The translations under genes and the position numbers were made by a program. Below, piece by piece: positions 38,129 to 46,279 of a DNA stretch of 64,000 nucleotides (position 1 is its first letter; each line of letters begins with the position of its first letter). The notes beneath the pieces are model-generated. The model was given only the letters and a program-made list of their open reading frames with translations, made no database searches and was not told the DNA's origin. This stretch comes from Citrifermentans bremense. GTDB taxonomy: Bacteria; Desulfobacterota; Desulfuromonadia; Geobacterales; Geobacteraceae. Where the stretch lies: assembly GCF_014218275.1 (NCBI RefSeq), contig NZ_AP023213.1, positions 682,001 to 746,000 on the forward strand. Reading direction: 5' to 3'.

Positions 38129-40045
38129 TTAGGGCTTGTCCTCGGTCACCGACTTCGGCTTGTCTTTGAGAGCCTGTTCCAAGTCGATCGGGCCTGTGTT
38201 CTTCACCGCTTCGCTGAAGCTGTTTCTCTGGTTGACCGAAACCTCGGCCATGTCGCGCGCGTCCTTGATGATGCGCGGGGTGAGCATGATGAGGAGGTTC
38301 GTCTTGTCGTGCGTCGTCTTCTTGGTCTTGAAAAGCCAGCCCAGGAGCGGGATGTCGCCCAGAAGCGGGATCTTGCTCTCGGTCACCTGGTCGGTGTCCT
38401 GGATCAGCCCGCCGATGATCACCGTGTCCGTGTTCTTCACCACGACGGAGGTTTTCGCCGAGCGTTTGGTGCTCCCGAGGTTCGGGGCGGTGGCCGTGCC
38501 GAAGTCCTTCACCGCCGAGATTTCCTGGTAGATGTCGAGCTTTATGTACTCGCCCTCGCTGATCTGGGGCTTGATCTTCAGGATGATACCGGTGTCTTTT
38601 CTCTCGATCGACTGCTGCGACAGGCCACCGGCGACCAGGCTGGTGCCGGAGAGGAAGGGGACGTTCTCGCCCACGAATATCTCCGCTTCCTTGTTGTCGC
38701 TTGTCATGATGTTCGGGGTGGACAGGACGTTCAGCGCACCGTTGCTGGCCAGCGCCTTGAGCGTCGCGGGGAACAGGGCGACGCCGGGGTCGGGCGTAAT
38801 TCCTAGGTCGGTTGCGATTTTCAGGGCGCCGCTCAGGCCGGCGACGGCGCCGAAGGGGTCGAAGGTCCCTACGGTAGAGAGCGTGCCGTTGGAGGCTCCC
38901 GCCACTACCCCCCATTGCAGGCCGAGTTCCTTCGCCTTGTTGGCCGAGACCTCGGCGATCATCGCCTGCACGAAGACCTGGCGGCTGCGGCGGTCCAGCT
39001 TCTGGATCACCTGTAAGAGGTTCTGGTAATCGGTGGGGGAGGCCATGATGACCAGGGAGTTGGTCGACTTGTCCGGGGTGATGGTGATCTTTCCACCCTC
39101 GAAGACGGCCTGCTGCGGCGCCGTGGCGGCAGCGCCCGCTACGGGCGTCGGGGTGGCCGGGGCCCCCTTGATGAGCCCCTCCAGCACCTTGGCGACCTCG
39201 GCGGCCTCGGCGTTTTCCAGGTAGTAGACGTTGACCTTGCTGCTGGTGGTGGGCGGGACCACGTCGACCATCGCGATCAGTTTCTTCACGTCGGCCTTGT
39301 CCTTGTCGCTGCCGAAGATGATCAGGGCGTTCAGCCTGTTGTCGGCCACTACAGTCGAGGACGCGGAGGCGGGCGCAGCACCCGGGGTTGTCACTCTGGA
39401 GGACTTGCCGCTCAGCCAGTCCTTGACCAGCGTCGCCACGCTTTCGGCGGCGGCGTTCTTGAGAAAGACCAACTCGGCCCCCTCGCGCACCTGGTCCGTG
39501 TCGATGTGCTTGAGGATGCCCAGTATCTTCTGGATGTTGAACGCGGAGTCAACGACCAGGATCATGTTCGCCGCGCCGAAGGCGGAGATCTGTCCGTCCT
39601 TGGAGACCAGCGGCTGCAGGAAGGCGACGGCGTCCTGGGGTGCCACGTGCTCCAGCTGGATCACGCGGGCCTGGTAGCTGTCGTTCACCACCCCCCGTTC
39701 ACCCTCGGAGAGGACCTTCATCCCCGACTGCCTGGCGCTGGCCGTGGGAACGATCTTCAGCACCTTTCCCGCCGGAACCACGGTGAACCCCTTGAGTTCG
39801 AGGACCGATGTGAAGACGTTGTAAGCTTCCTCGTTGGAGAGCTTCGCCGGGGAGAACACCGAGATCTTCCCCTTCACCCGGTCGTCCATGATGAAGTTCT
39901 TCCCGGTCAGGTCGCTGACGAATTTCACCATGGTGGCGATATCCACGTCGGTGAAGTTCAGTACCACACCCTTGGCGAAGACCAAGGTCGGTGCGGCGAG
40001 CAGGAACATGAGCATGGCTGTGATGAGCGCACATCTTCTTTTCAA
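38129..40045 (-). CDS. gspD: Type II secretion outer-membrane secretin GspD
   Basis: The 638-residue protein forms the outer-membrane channel. A signal peptide (about residues 1-24) precedes the N0-N3 domains and the secretin core with VPFLSGT and a TNLLIMLTPRII end segment. No pilotin gene is near. The gap to gspE is 64 bp. Confidence 0.95.
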   Translation of the reverse strand: MKRRCALITAMLMFLLAAPTLVFAKGVVLNFTDVDIATMVKFVSDLTGKNFIMDDRVKGKISVFSPAKLSNEEAYNVFTSVLELKGFTVVPAGKVLKIVPTASARQSGMKVLSEGERGVVNDSYQARVIQLEHVAPQDAVAFLQPLVSKDGQISAFGAANMILVVDSAFNIQKILGILKHIDTDQVREGAELVFLKNAAAESVATLVKDWLSGKSSRVTTPGAAPASASSTVVADNRLNALIIFGSDKDKADVKKLIAMVDVVPPTTSSKVNVYYLENAEAAEVAKVLEGLIKGAPATPTPVAGAAATAPQQAVFEGGKITITPDKSTNSLVIMASPTDYQNLLQVIQKLDRRSRQVFVQAMIAEVSANKAKELGLQWGVVAGASNGTLSTVGTFDPFGAVAGLSGALKIATDLGITPDPGVALFPATLKALASNGALNVLSTPNIMTSDNKEAEIFVGENVPFLSGTSLVAGGLSQQSIERKDTGIILKIKPQISEGEYIKLDIYQEISAVKDFGTATAPNLGSTKRSAKTSVVVKNTDTVIIGGLIQDTDQVTESKIPLLGDIPLLGWLFKTKKTTHDKTNLLIMLTPRIIKDARDMAEVSVNQRNSFSEAVKNTGPIDLEQALKDKPKSVTEDKP

Positions 40046-40118
40046 GAAAAACCCCCCTGCAAGGCTAGGTAATCAATCCATTACTTCGAGCACCGGGAAA
40101 AGCAGGCCCGGCCCTTTT

Positions 40119-41006
40119 TCATCTGATGTCGTAATTAAAGGTGGTCGGCTGCCCGTCGCGGATCAGGTCCAGCTTGATCCTGCTCTGCCCCTTGAGCGAG
40201 GCGAAGGACTGGATCGCCTTCTCCGGGGAATCGATGGGGAAGTCGTTCATCCTCAACAGCACGTCGCCGTTTCTGATGCCGATGGTCCCGAAGATCCCCT
40301 GTGGCTTCACCTCGGAGGCGCGGAACCCCTCGACTTTGCCGTCCTTCATGCTGGGCAGAAGGCGCGCGTCGGTCATGGCCTGCCCTATGTTGTCCAGCGC
40401 GGCGTTCAGGGCGCGCTGGTCCACCACGTAGTTGCCGGAACCGGTCGCCGCCGCGAGTCCGCCCTGAGGTGGGGAGGAGACGGGCGCGGCCGGCTGCGCC
40501 GCCGCTGCGGCCGCCGCTGTAGGGGTAAGAATTTTGACCCTCTTGCCGTCGATCAGGATCTCGACCACGTCCTTTTTCACCGAGACGAGCGGCCCCGCCG
40601 AGAACACCGTCTCCCCCAGCCGGAACACCCGCTCCTCGCGAGTGGTCCCCTTCTGCACCAGGGCAAAGCTTTCCCGGAACGAGCCGACCGCCGTACCCAG
40701 CAGGGTGAGGTCGCCGACCGACGGGGCGAGGGGCGCAGCCTGCCCCGGAGCCGCAGCCGGCTGCAGGATGGCGCTGAGCTTTCCCTGGGTTGCCTTGCCG
40801 AAGAGCCCGCGCTCCAATATCGGTGCGAAAGCGAGCAGGTCCTGGCCGTCCGCGGGGGCTTCGGCCGTCGCCTGCGCCTGCTTCTGGGCCGTCCTGGGAT
40901 AAAGCCCGGAGATCTTGAAGCTGAGCAGGTCCGCAGCTATCAGTGCCGAGACCGCGATGAGCGCAAGGCCAAGCGATATGTTGAGGGGGAGAATCCAGCG
41001 CGGCAT
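40119..41006 (-). CDS. gspC: Type II secretion protein GspC with PDZ domain
   Basis: The 295-residue inner-membrane clamp protein has one N-terminal membrane segment, a homology region (LLGTAVGSFRESFALVQK) and a C-terminal PDZ domain (IFGTIGIRNGDVLLRMND). It links the platform with the GspD secretin. It opens the operon. Confidence 0.88.
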   Translation of the reverse strand: MPRWILPLNISLGLALIAVSALIAADLLSFKISGLYPRTAQKQAQATAEAPADGQDLLAFAPILERGLFGKATQGKLSAILQPAAAPGQAAPLAPSVGDLTLLGTAVGSFRESFALVQKGTTREERVFRLGETVFSAGPLVSVKKDVVEILIDGKRVKILTPTAAAAAAAQPAAPVSSPPQGGLAAATGSGNYVVDQRALNAALDNIGQAMTDARLLPSMKDGKVEGFRASEVKPQGIFGTIGIRNGDVLLRMNDFPIDSPEKAIQSFASLKGQSRIKLDLIRDGQPTTFNYDIR

Positions 41007-41047
41007 GAAAGACCCTTTGTCTGCTGAGTAGTTAAAACTAAGCGAAT

Positions 41048-41076
41048 ATATTAGATGGCCTTGAGTTATGCAACAA
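41048..41076 (-). promoter_or_regulatory. Promoter of the gsp operon
   Basis: On the minus strand TTGTTG (41071-41076), 17 bases and TAATAT (41048-41053) lie about 42 bp before gspC. Within 41007-41455, a poorer TTGCCG-18-TAAACT near 41414 may serve mqnB; nothing else is seen. Confidence 0.5.
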
Positions 41077-41455
41077 AAAACGGGGCGCCATACCGCCTTG
41101 CGGACGCTTCGCGCCGGCTGCCGCGGCGCCTTCCCGCACCCTTCCGGCCAGGTTCGAAAAACCCTTAATTAATCTTCACGGGTTGGCCTTTCTCATTGGT
41201 GCGCCTGCAGTGTCAGCAAGAGCCGTGCCGCTGCGCCTGGAGCGGCTTCAGCCTGAAAGCGTCACCGCCTATTGCGCGTTTTTTAAAGGGAACCGTTTGG
41301 GTTGGTAAAAATTAACCATCGGAATTGACTCACGATGCCGCCCTCGTTTTTGACGCGCGACAGATCTTTGACGTAGCCGGCCCGGGAGGTTGCCGTCCGC
41401 TTCCCTGCTGTGCTAAACTGCGCGTGCCCCATCGAGCACCCTTTGGAGAAAGCGC

Positions 41456-42181
41456 ATGAAGCCAATCATCGTAACCGCATCGACTATGCTGGAACTCTCC
41501 GAGCTTATCGCCGGCACCTCCGCCGTCGCCGTCCCCCATGTCGGGCACCTGCAGGTCTACCGCGCCCGGTATTGCGACCGCGACCTCGTCATCGCCGCAA
41601 CCGGCATCGGGAAAGTGAACGCGGCGTGCGCGACCACGCTGTTGTTGGAGCGCTTCGGTGCCAAAATGCTGATCAACACCGGTTGCGGCGGTGCCTTTCC
41701 CGGCTGCGGCCTGGGCATCGGGGACCTGGCCGTAGCTCAGAGCGAAAGTTTCGCGGACGAAGGGGTGCAGACGCCAAACGGGTGGCACAGCCTGGAGCTG
41801 ATCGGTATTCCCGTGTTCCAGGAAGGCGGGAGGAGGTTCTTCAACACCTTCCCGCTGGACCCGGACCTGGCACGGAGGGCGGGGGAACGGGCCCTGGAGC
41901 TTGGCTTTGCTGCGGTCAGCGGCCCTTTCCTGACCGTCTCCACCTGCAGCGGCAGCACCGAGCAGGGGGAGGAGCTTTTGCGTCGCTTCCAGGGCGTTTG
42001 CGAGAACATGGAGGGGGGATCCGTGGCGCAGGTGGCGCTACAGTACGCGGTGCCGCTGCTCGAGGTGCGCGGCATCAGCAACCTGGTCGAGGACCGGGAC
42101 CTCGCGCGCTGGGACCTGAAGCTGGCGGTCTCCCGGGCGCAGAGTTTCCTTGTATCCTATCTTGAGCATCCCAAGCTCTAG
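41456..42181 (+). CDS. mqnB: Futalosine hydrolase MqnB
   Basis: Hydrolyses futalosine to dehypoxanthine futalosine in the futalosine route to menaquinone. The 241-residue nucleosidase-family protein shows GIGKVNAA, TGCGGAFPG and ENMEGGSVAQVA, typical of PNP/MTAN-type enzymes, and its pairing with mqnD argues for MqnB. Confidence 0.85.
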   Translation: MKPIIVTASTMLELSELIAGTSAVAVPHVGHLQVYRARYCDRDLVIAATGIGKVNAACATTLLLERFGAKMLINTGCGGAFPGCGLGIGDLAVAQSESFADEGVQTPNGWHSLELIGIPVFQEGGRRFFNTFPLDPDLARRAGERALELGFAAVSGPFLTVSTCSGSTEQGEELLRRFQGVCENMEGGSVAQVALQYAVPLLEVRGISNLVEDRDLARWDLKLAVSRAQSFLVSYLEHPKL

Positions 42182-42372
42182 GTGACGCACTTTCGGCGTC
42201 TCATCCGGCCGGCGGCGCTGTGAAAAGCGTGGCGACAGCATGGGTCAAAGCCAACCGCCTCAGAAAATTGCAACCTTCTCTTGCACTCCAGTCATAGAAT
42301 AAGTATATTAAAAAGTTCCGCAACAACCGGTGATCCCGGCCCGTGACAGAGAATACATGGAGCAAAGCCAGA

Positions 42373-43239
42373 ATGAACAACGTTGACCCCGAGCAGATTG
42401 AGAGAACTTCCTCTCCGATACTGTCGCTGGGATTCTCTCCCTGTCCCAACGATACCTTCATCTTCGACGCGCTGGTGCATGGAAGGGTGAGCTGCGGCTA
42501 CGCATTCAGAGAGCGTTTGGAGGACGTGGAAACCCTGAACCGCATGGCGCTCTCCGCCACCCTCGATGTGTCGAAGGTCTCCTATCATCTGCTGGGACAC
42601 ATCCTGGATGACTACCTGCTCCTGAGAAGCGGCGGGGCGCTGGGGCGCGGCTGTGGGCCGCTGCTCGTGGCGCGCGAGAAGCTCGACCCGGGGAGCATTG
42701 CAGGGAAGAAGATCGCCCTCCCCGGGCGTTACACCACTGCGGCCTTGCTGCTGAGGCTTTTCAACCCGTCCCTCTCCGAATTCGTCTACCTCCCCTTCGA
42801 CAGGATCATGGCTGCGGTGGCCGACGGCTCGGTCGCCGCCGGGGTCATAATTCACGAGTCGCGCTTCACCTACCAGGGCTATGGGCTGGAGAAAATCCTG
42901 GACCTCGGGCAGTGGTGGGAAGAGGAAACCGGGCACCCGATCCCGCTCGGCGGCATCGCGGCCCGCCGCGACCTGGGGCGGGAGACCCTCCTGGCGTTGG
43001 AGCGTGCGATCGCTGAGAGCGTGGACCTCGCCTTCAAGAACCCTGGTCTCGCGCGCCCCTACATCCGGGCCCATTCCCAGGAGATGAGCGACGAGGTCTG
43101 TGACGCCCATATCGGCCTCTACGTGAACGACTTTTCCCGCGGGCTGGGCGAAGAAGGAGAGGCGGCGGTACGGCTGCTTTTAGGCCGCGCCGAGGCGGCA
43201 GGCATCATACCCCCCTTGCGGGAGCCGCTCCTGGCCTAG
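42373..43239 (+). CDS. mqnD: 1,4-dihydroxy-6-naphthoate synthase MqnD
   Basis: Makes 1,4-dihydroxy-6-naphthoate for menaquinone synthesis. The 288-residue periplasmic-binding-protein-like fold starts LSLGFSPCPNDTFIFDALVHG, a clear MqnD signature. ATG at 42373 is chosen (GGAG upstream); a GTG at 42343 is possible. It follows mqnB by 191 bp. Confidence 0.9.
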   Translation: MNNVDPEQIERTSSPILSLGFSPCPNDTFIFDALVHGRVSCGYAFRERLEDVETLNRMALSATLDVSKVSYHLLGHILDDYLLLRSGGALGRGCGPLLVAREKLDPGSIAGKKIALPGRYTTAALLLRLFNPSLSEFVYLPFDRIMAAVADGSVAAGVIIHESRFTYQGYGLEKILDLGQWWEEETGHPIPLGGIAARRDLGRETLLALERAIAESVDLAFKNPGLARPYIRAHSQEMSDEVCDAHIGLYVNDFSRGLGEEGEAAVRLLLGRAEAAGIIPPLREPLLA

Positions 43240-43325
43240 TTCGCCGCGGTAAGGAGAATTAAAGTTATTTTTTCCCCTGTCGATACGTTGAACCGGCAGC
43301 GCTGGCTGTCTGGAGGTTGGTTAGG

Positions 43326-45506
43326 ATGTTAAAGACGTTGAAATGGAAGCGGCATGCGCTGCTGGCAGCCGTTTTATCCCTGCTCTTCTGGCTCGGGGAC
43401 ACGCTGGTCGACTCCTTCGTCTTCGGCAGGAGGTCGTTCGCCGAACAGTTCCTGGACCCGGAGCCGTTCGAGATATCCCTGCGCGTCTTCTACGCCACAC
43501 TGGCCGCGGTCTTCTTCACCTTCCTGTTCATCCTCTGGGAGAAGGGGCGCAAGGTGGAAACGGCCCTGCGGCATTCAGACGACCTCTCCAAGATCTTCTT
43601 CGGTTCCTCCCGCGACGCCATCTGCGTCATCGAGACCGACACCCTGTCCGTTTCCGACGCCAACAGCGTTTTCCTGCAGAAATACGCGCTCAAGGATGCG
43701 CAGTCCGTAGGCAGTTTCCCCGAACTCCTTGCCCGCAACGGGCTCACCGAGCAGGTCCTGGGGCAGGTAGCGGCCTGCGCCGGGGGCGCCGCTCCGGTCA
43801 GCTTCGAGATCAGCTACCGCGGGGGCGATGGCGGCACCTGCTACGAGGAAGTCTCACTTCACCCGGTGGGCGAAAAGCAGCAGGATGTTGAGACGGTGCT
43901 TTACGTGGCGAGGGACATCACGGTGCGCAGGCGGTCGCAGAAGATGCTCGAGGCCTCCGAGGCGAGGTACCGCGCCATCTTCGAGAACACCGGAACGGCC
44001 ATGGCCATCATCGAGCCGGGCGGGACGCTGCAGACGGTGAACCGCGGCTTCGAGGCCGTCAGCGGGTTCAGCCGCAGCGAGATCGAGGGGAAAAGGGTCT
44101 GGACCGAATTTCTCCAAAGCCCGGAGGGGGCCGGGCTCGACCAGGGAACGGGAGCTGAGCGCCGCACCTTCGAGGCGCTTTTGCGGGACAGGGACGGCAT
44201 GCTGCGCAGCATGGCCGGGAACTGGGCGCCGGTCGAGGGTACCCAGCAGGCCGTCCTCTCCTTGCTCGACATCAGCGCGCACAAGGAGGCGGAGGAGGAG
44301 CTCAGGAAGAGCCGCGCGACACTCGCGGTCGCCCAGCGCATAGCCCGCCTGGGCAACTGGGATTGGGACCTCTGCAGCAACGCGCTCAGCTGGTCCGAGG
44401 AGATGTACCGGATTTTCGGCATGGACCAGACGGAATTCACCCCCAGCTACGAATGGTTCCTGCAGACGGTGCACCCGCAGGACCTGGAGCGGGTGGTCCG
44501 CTCGATAAACGACGCCATCTACAACAGCAAGCCCTACCAGCTCGACTACCGCATCATGCTCCCGAGCGGGGCCGTACGCACCCTTTCGGCCAGCGCCGAG
44601 GTGACCTACGACGCGCAGGGGACCCCGCTGCGCATGGTGGGAACCAACCAGGACATCACCTGGCGCATCGAGGCGGAAGAGGCGCTGAAAAGCTCGGAGG
44701 AGAAGTTCTCCAAGGCTTTCCACGCAAGCCCCGACTCCATCGTCATCACCCGTGCCGTGGACGGAACCTACATCGACGTGAACGAGGCGTTCCAGGAGAT
44801 CACCGGCTACTCGCGCAGCGAGGTGATCGGCAAGAGCTCCACCGAAATCGGGCTCTGGGCCGACCCCGATGCGCGCATGGTGATGCTCAAGCTTTTGAAC
44901 GAGCACGAGCACGTGCGCAACCTGGATGTCCGGTTCCGGGTGAAGTCGGGGGAGGTCCGCGAGATGCTCTGGTCTGCCGACGTCATAGAGTACGACGGGG
45001 AGGCCTGCCTGATCGCCATCTCACGGGACGTCACGGATCAAAGGCAGATGGAGAAGGAGCTGCTGGAAAGCGACGCCCGCCTCTACATGAAGCACGAGGA
45101 GCTGAAGAACGTCTTCCACCAGATGGAGGTGATCCGGCGCGAGTGGGAGGAGATCATGGACTGCATCAGCGACATGTTCATCCTCGCGGACCAGTTCGGC
45201 AAGATCCGCAGGTTCAACCGCGCCGTCGAGACCTTCACCGGCAAGGCGCACCGCGACATCGTGGGGAGGGACTGCCTCGCCTTCCTGGAAGAGCACGGCC
45301 TGGGAGAGCACCTCGAATCGCCGGGGCTGGAGCTGCTGCACAAGGAATCGGGCAAGTGGCTCGTAGTGAAACGCCATGCCTTCCCCAACGCCGAGGTCGA
45401 CGGCTCTTCGCGCGAGGTCGTCATCATTAGTGACACCACCGGCATAAGGCGCAGGAACGGTTACGAGGCCCCGCAGGCGGAACCGGAGCTTTCTGTCGTT
45501 AATTAG
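43326..45506 (+). CDS. Membrane PAS-only sensor protein without output domain
   Basis: A 726-residue protein with two N-terminal membrane segments (about residues 10-30 and 55-75) and five PAS domains (about residues 80-200, 205-320, 325-450 with a PAS_3 fold, 455-575 and 605-715). The protein ends shortly after the fifth PAS; no histidine kinase, GGDEF or other output domain is visible, and the sequence after the stop does not look like one. The ATG at 43326 has GGAGG nine bases upstream. It may dock onto a separate kinase. It lies behind mqnD. Confidence 0.8.
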   Translation: MLKTLKWKRHALLAAVLSLLFWLGDTLVDSFVFGRRSFAEQFLDPEPFEISLRVFYATLAAVFFTFLFILWEKGRKVETALRHSDDLSKIFFGSSRDAICVIETDTLSVSDANSVFLQKYALKDAQSVGSFPELLARNGLTEQVLGQVAACAGGAAPVSFEISYRGGDGGTCYEEVSLHPVGEKQQDVETVLYVARDITVRRRSQKMLEASEARYRAIFENTGTAMAIIEPGGTLQTVNRGFEAVSGFSRSEIEGKRVWTEFLQSPEGAGLDQGTGAERRTFEALLRDRDGMLRSMAGNWAPVEGTQQAVLSLLDISAHKEAEEELRKSRATLAVAQRIARLGNWDWDLCSNALSWSEEMYRIFGMDQTEFTPSYEWFLQTVHPQDLERVVRSINDAIYNSKPYQLDYRIMLPSGAVRTLSASAEVTYDAQGTPLRMVGTNQDITWRIEAEEALKSSEEKFSKAFHASPDSIVITRAVDGTYIDVNEAFQEITGYSRSEVIGKSSTEIGLWADPDARMVMLKLLNEHEHVRNLDVRFRVKSGEVREMLWSADVIEYDGEACLIAISRDVTDQRQMEKELLESDARLYMKHEELKNVFHQMEVIRREWEEIMDCISDMFILADQFGKIRRFNRAVETFTGKAHRDIVGRDCLAFLEEHGLGEHLESPGLELLHKESGKWLVVKRHAFPNAEVDGSSREVVIISDTTGIRRRNGYEAPQAEPELSVVN

Positions 45507-45611
45507 AAAACCACGGCAACACGGCAGGTTAGGTCGCTCCCGCCTCCCCTGAGCTTGACTTCAGCGCCTGATCGTGCTATACGGGTGCCTCGCCCAACAA
45601 AGGAGGTGCGC

Positions 45612-46076
45612 ATGGCATCACCCGAGCGGAGCGGCAGGGCGGCACGCATTTGCGCGTTGCTCTTGATGCTCCTCCCGATCCACACGCTTCCCCTGCTGGC
45701 TGCAGAAAAAGTTGAAAAACCCGCTGTAGAGACATCCGTTGAAAAAGTAGAACCGCAGCAAAAATCGGTGGTAAATAAGCTGGTCGGCATAGCCTCGTAC
45801 TATGCCAAGAAGTTCCACGGGAGACGGACCACGTCCGGGGAGCGGTACCATCCTGAGAAGATGACCGCTGCCCACCAAAGCCTCCCGTTGGGGACCAGGG
45901 TTCTGGTAAGGAACCTTGCCAACGATAAGGAAGTCACGGTTGTAGTCAACGACCGCTGTCGCAAGAAGTCCGTGCCGTTCATCGACTTGTCACGGGCCGC
46001 GGCAAGGAAACTGGGTTTTCTCGGTTCGGGGGTGACCAAAGTGGCCATCATCCCCCTGCCCGAGGGCGAATCCTAG
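45612..46076 (+). CDS. Secreted RlpA-like double-psi beta-barrel protein
   Basis: A 154-residue exported protein with a signal peptide and an RlpA/DPBB domain (GIASYYAKKFHGRRTTSGERYHPEKMTAAH split by the barrel strands, ending with VNDRCRKK and IDLSRAAARKLG). RlpA proteins cut denuded glycan strands at the septum; no SPOR domain is present here. AAAGGAGG precedes the ATG. Confidence 0.82.
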   Translation: MASPERSGRAARICALLLMLLPIHTLPLLAAEKVEKPAVETSVEKVEPQQKSVVNKLVGIASYYAKKFHGRRTTSGERYHPEKMTAAHQSLPLGTRVLVRNLANDKEVTVVVNDRCRKKSVPFIDLSRAAARKLGFLGSGVTKVAIIPLPEGES

Positions 46077-46106
46077 GAAAATTCATACATCTGGGCGAAC
46101 AGACGG

Positions 46107-46137
46107 AAAAGGCCGGGACTAAAAGTCCCGGCCTTTT
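46107..46137 (+). terminator. Terminator of the RlpA-like gene
   Basis: AAAAGGCCGGGACT pairs perfectly with AGTCCCGGCCTTTT around a three-base loop. Confidence 0.88.
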
Positions 46138-46215
46138 CTCGTTGGTGACGGCAGTTCCGGGCGCTTTCCTGCCAAGCCGCCTCCGTCCGGTCGGGCGCAA
46201 GCGGGGGAGCTTGCG

Positions 46216-46248
46216 AAAAAAAAGGCAGCCCGTCTTGGGGCTGCCTTT
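46216..46248 (-). terminator. Terminator of the TPR protein gene
   Basis: On the minus strand GGCAGCCC pairs with GGGCTGCC around six bases and is followed by eight T residues. Confidence 0.85.
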
Positions 46249-46279
46249 GGCGCTGACAGTTGCCGCGTTTGCGGCGCTG

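Noticed and set aside
41283-41465. Short minus ORF in the gspC-mqnB gap
   Set aside because: No ribosome binding site or recognisable protein sequence; it overlaps the likely mqnB promoter.
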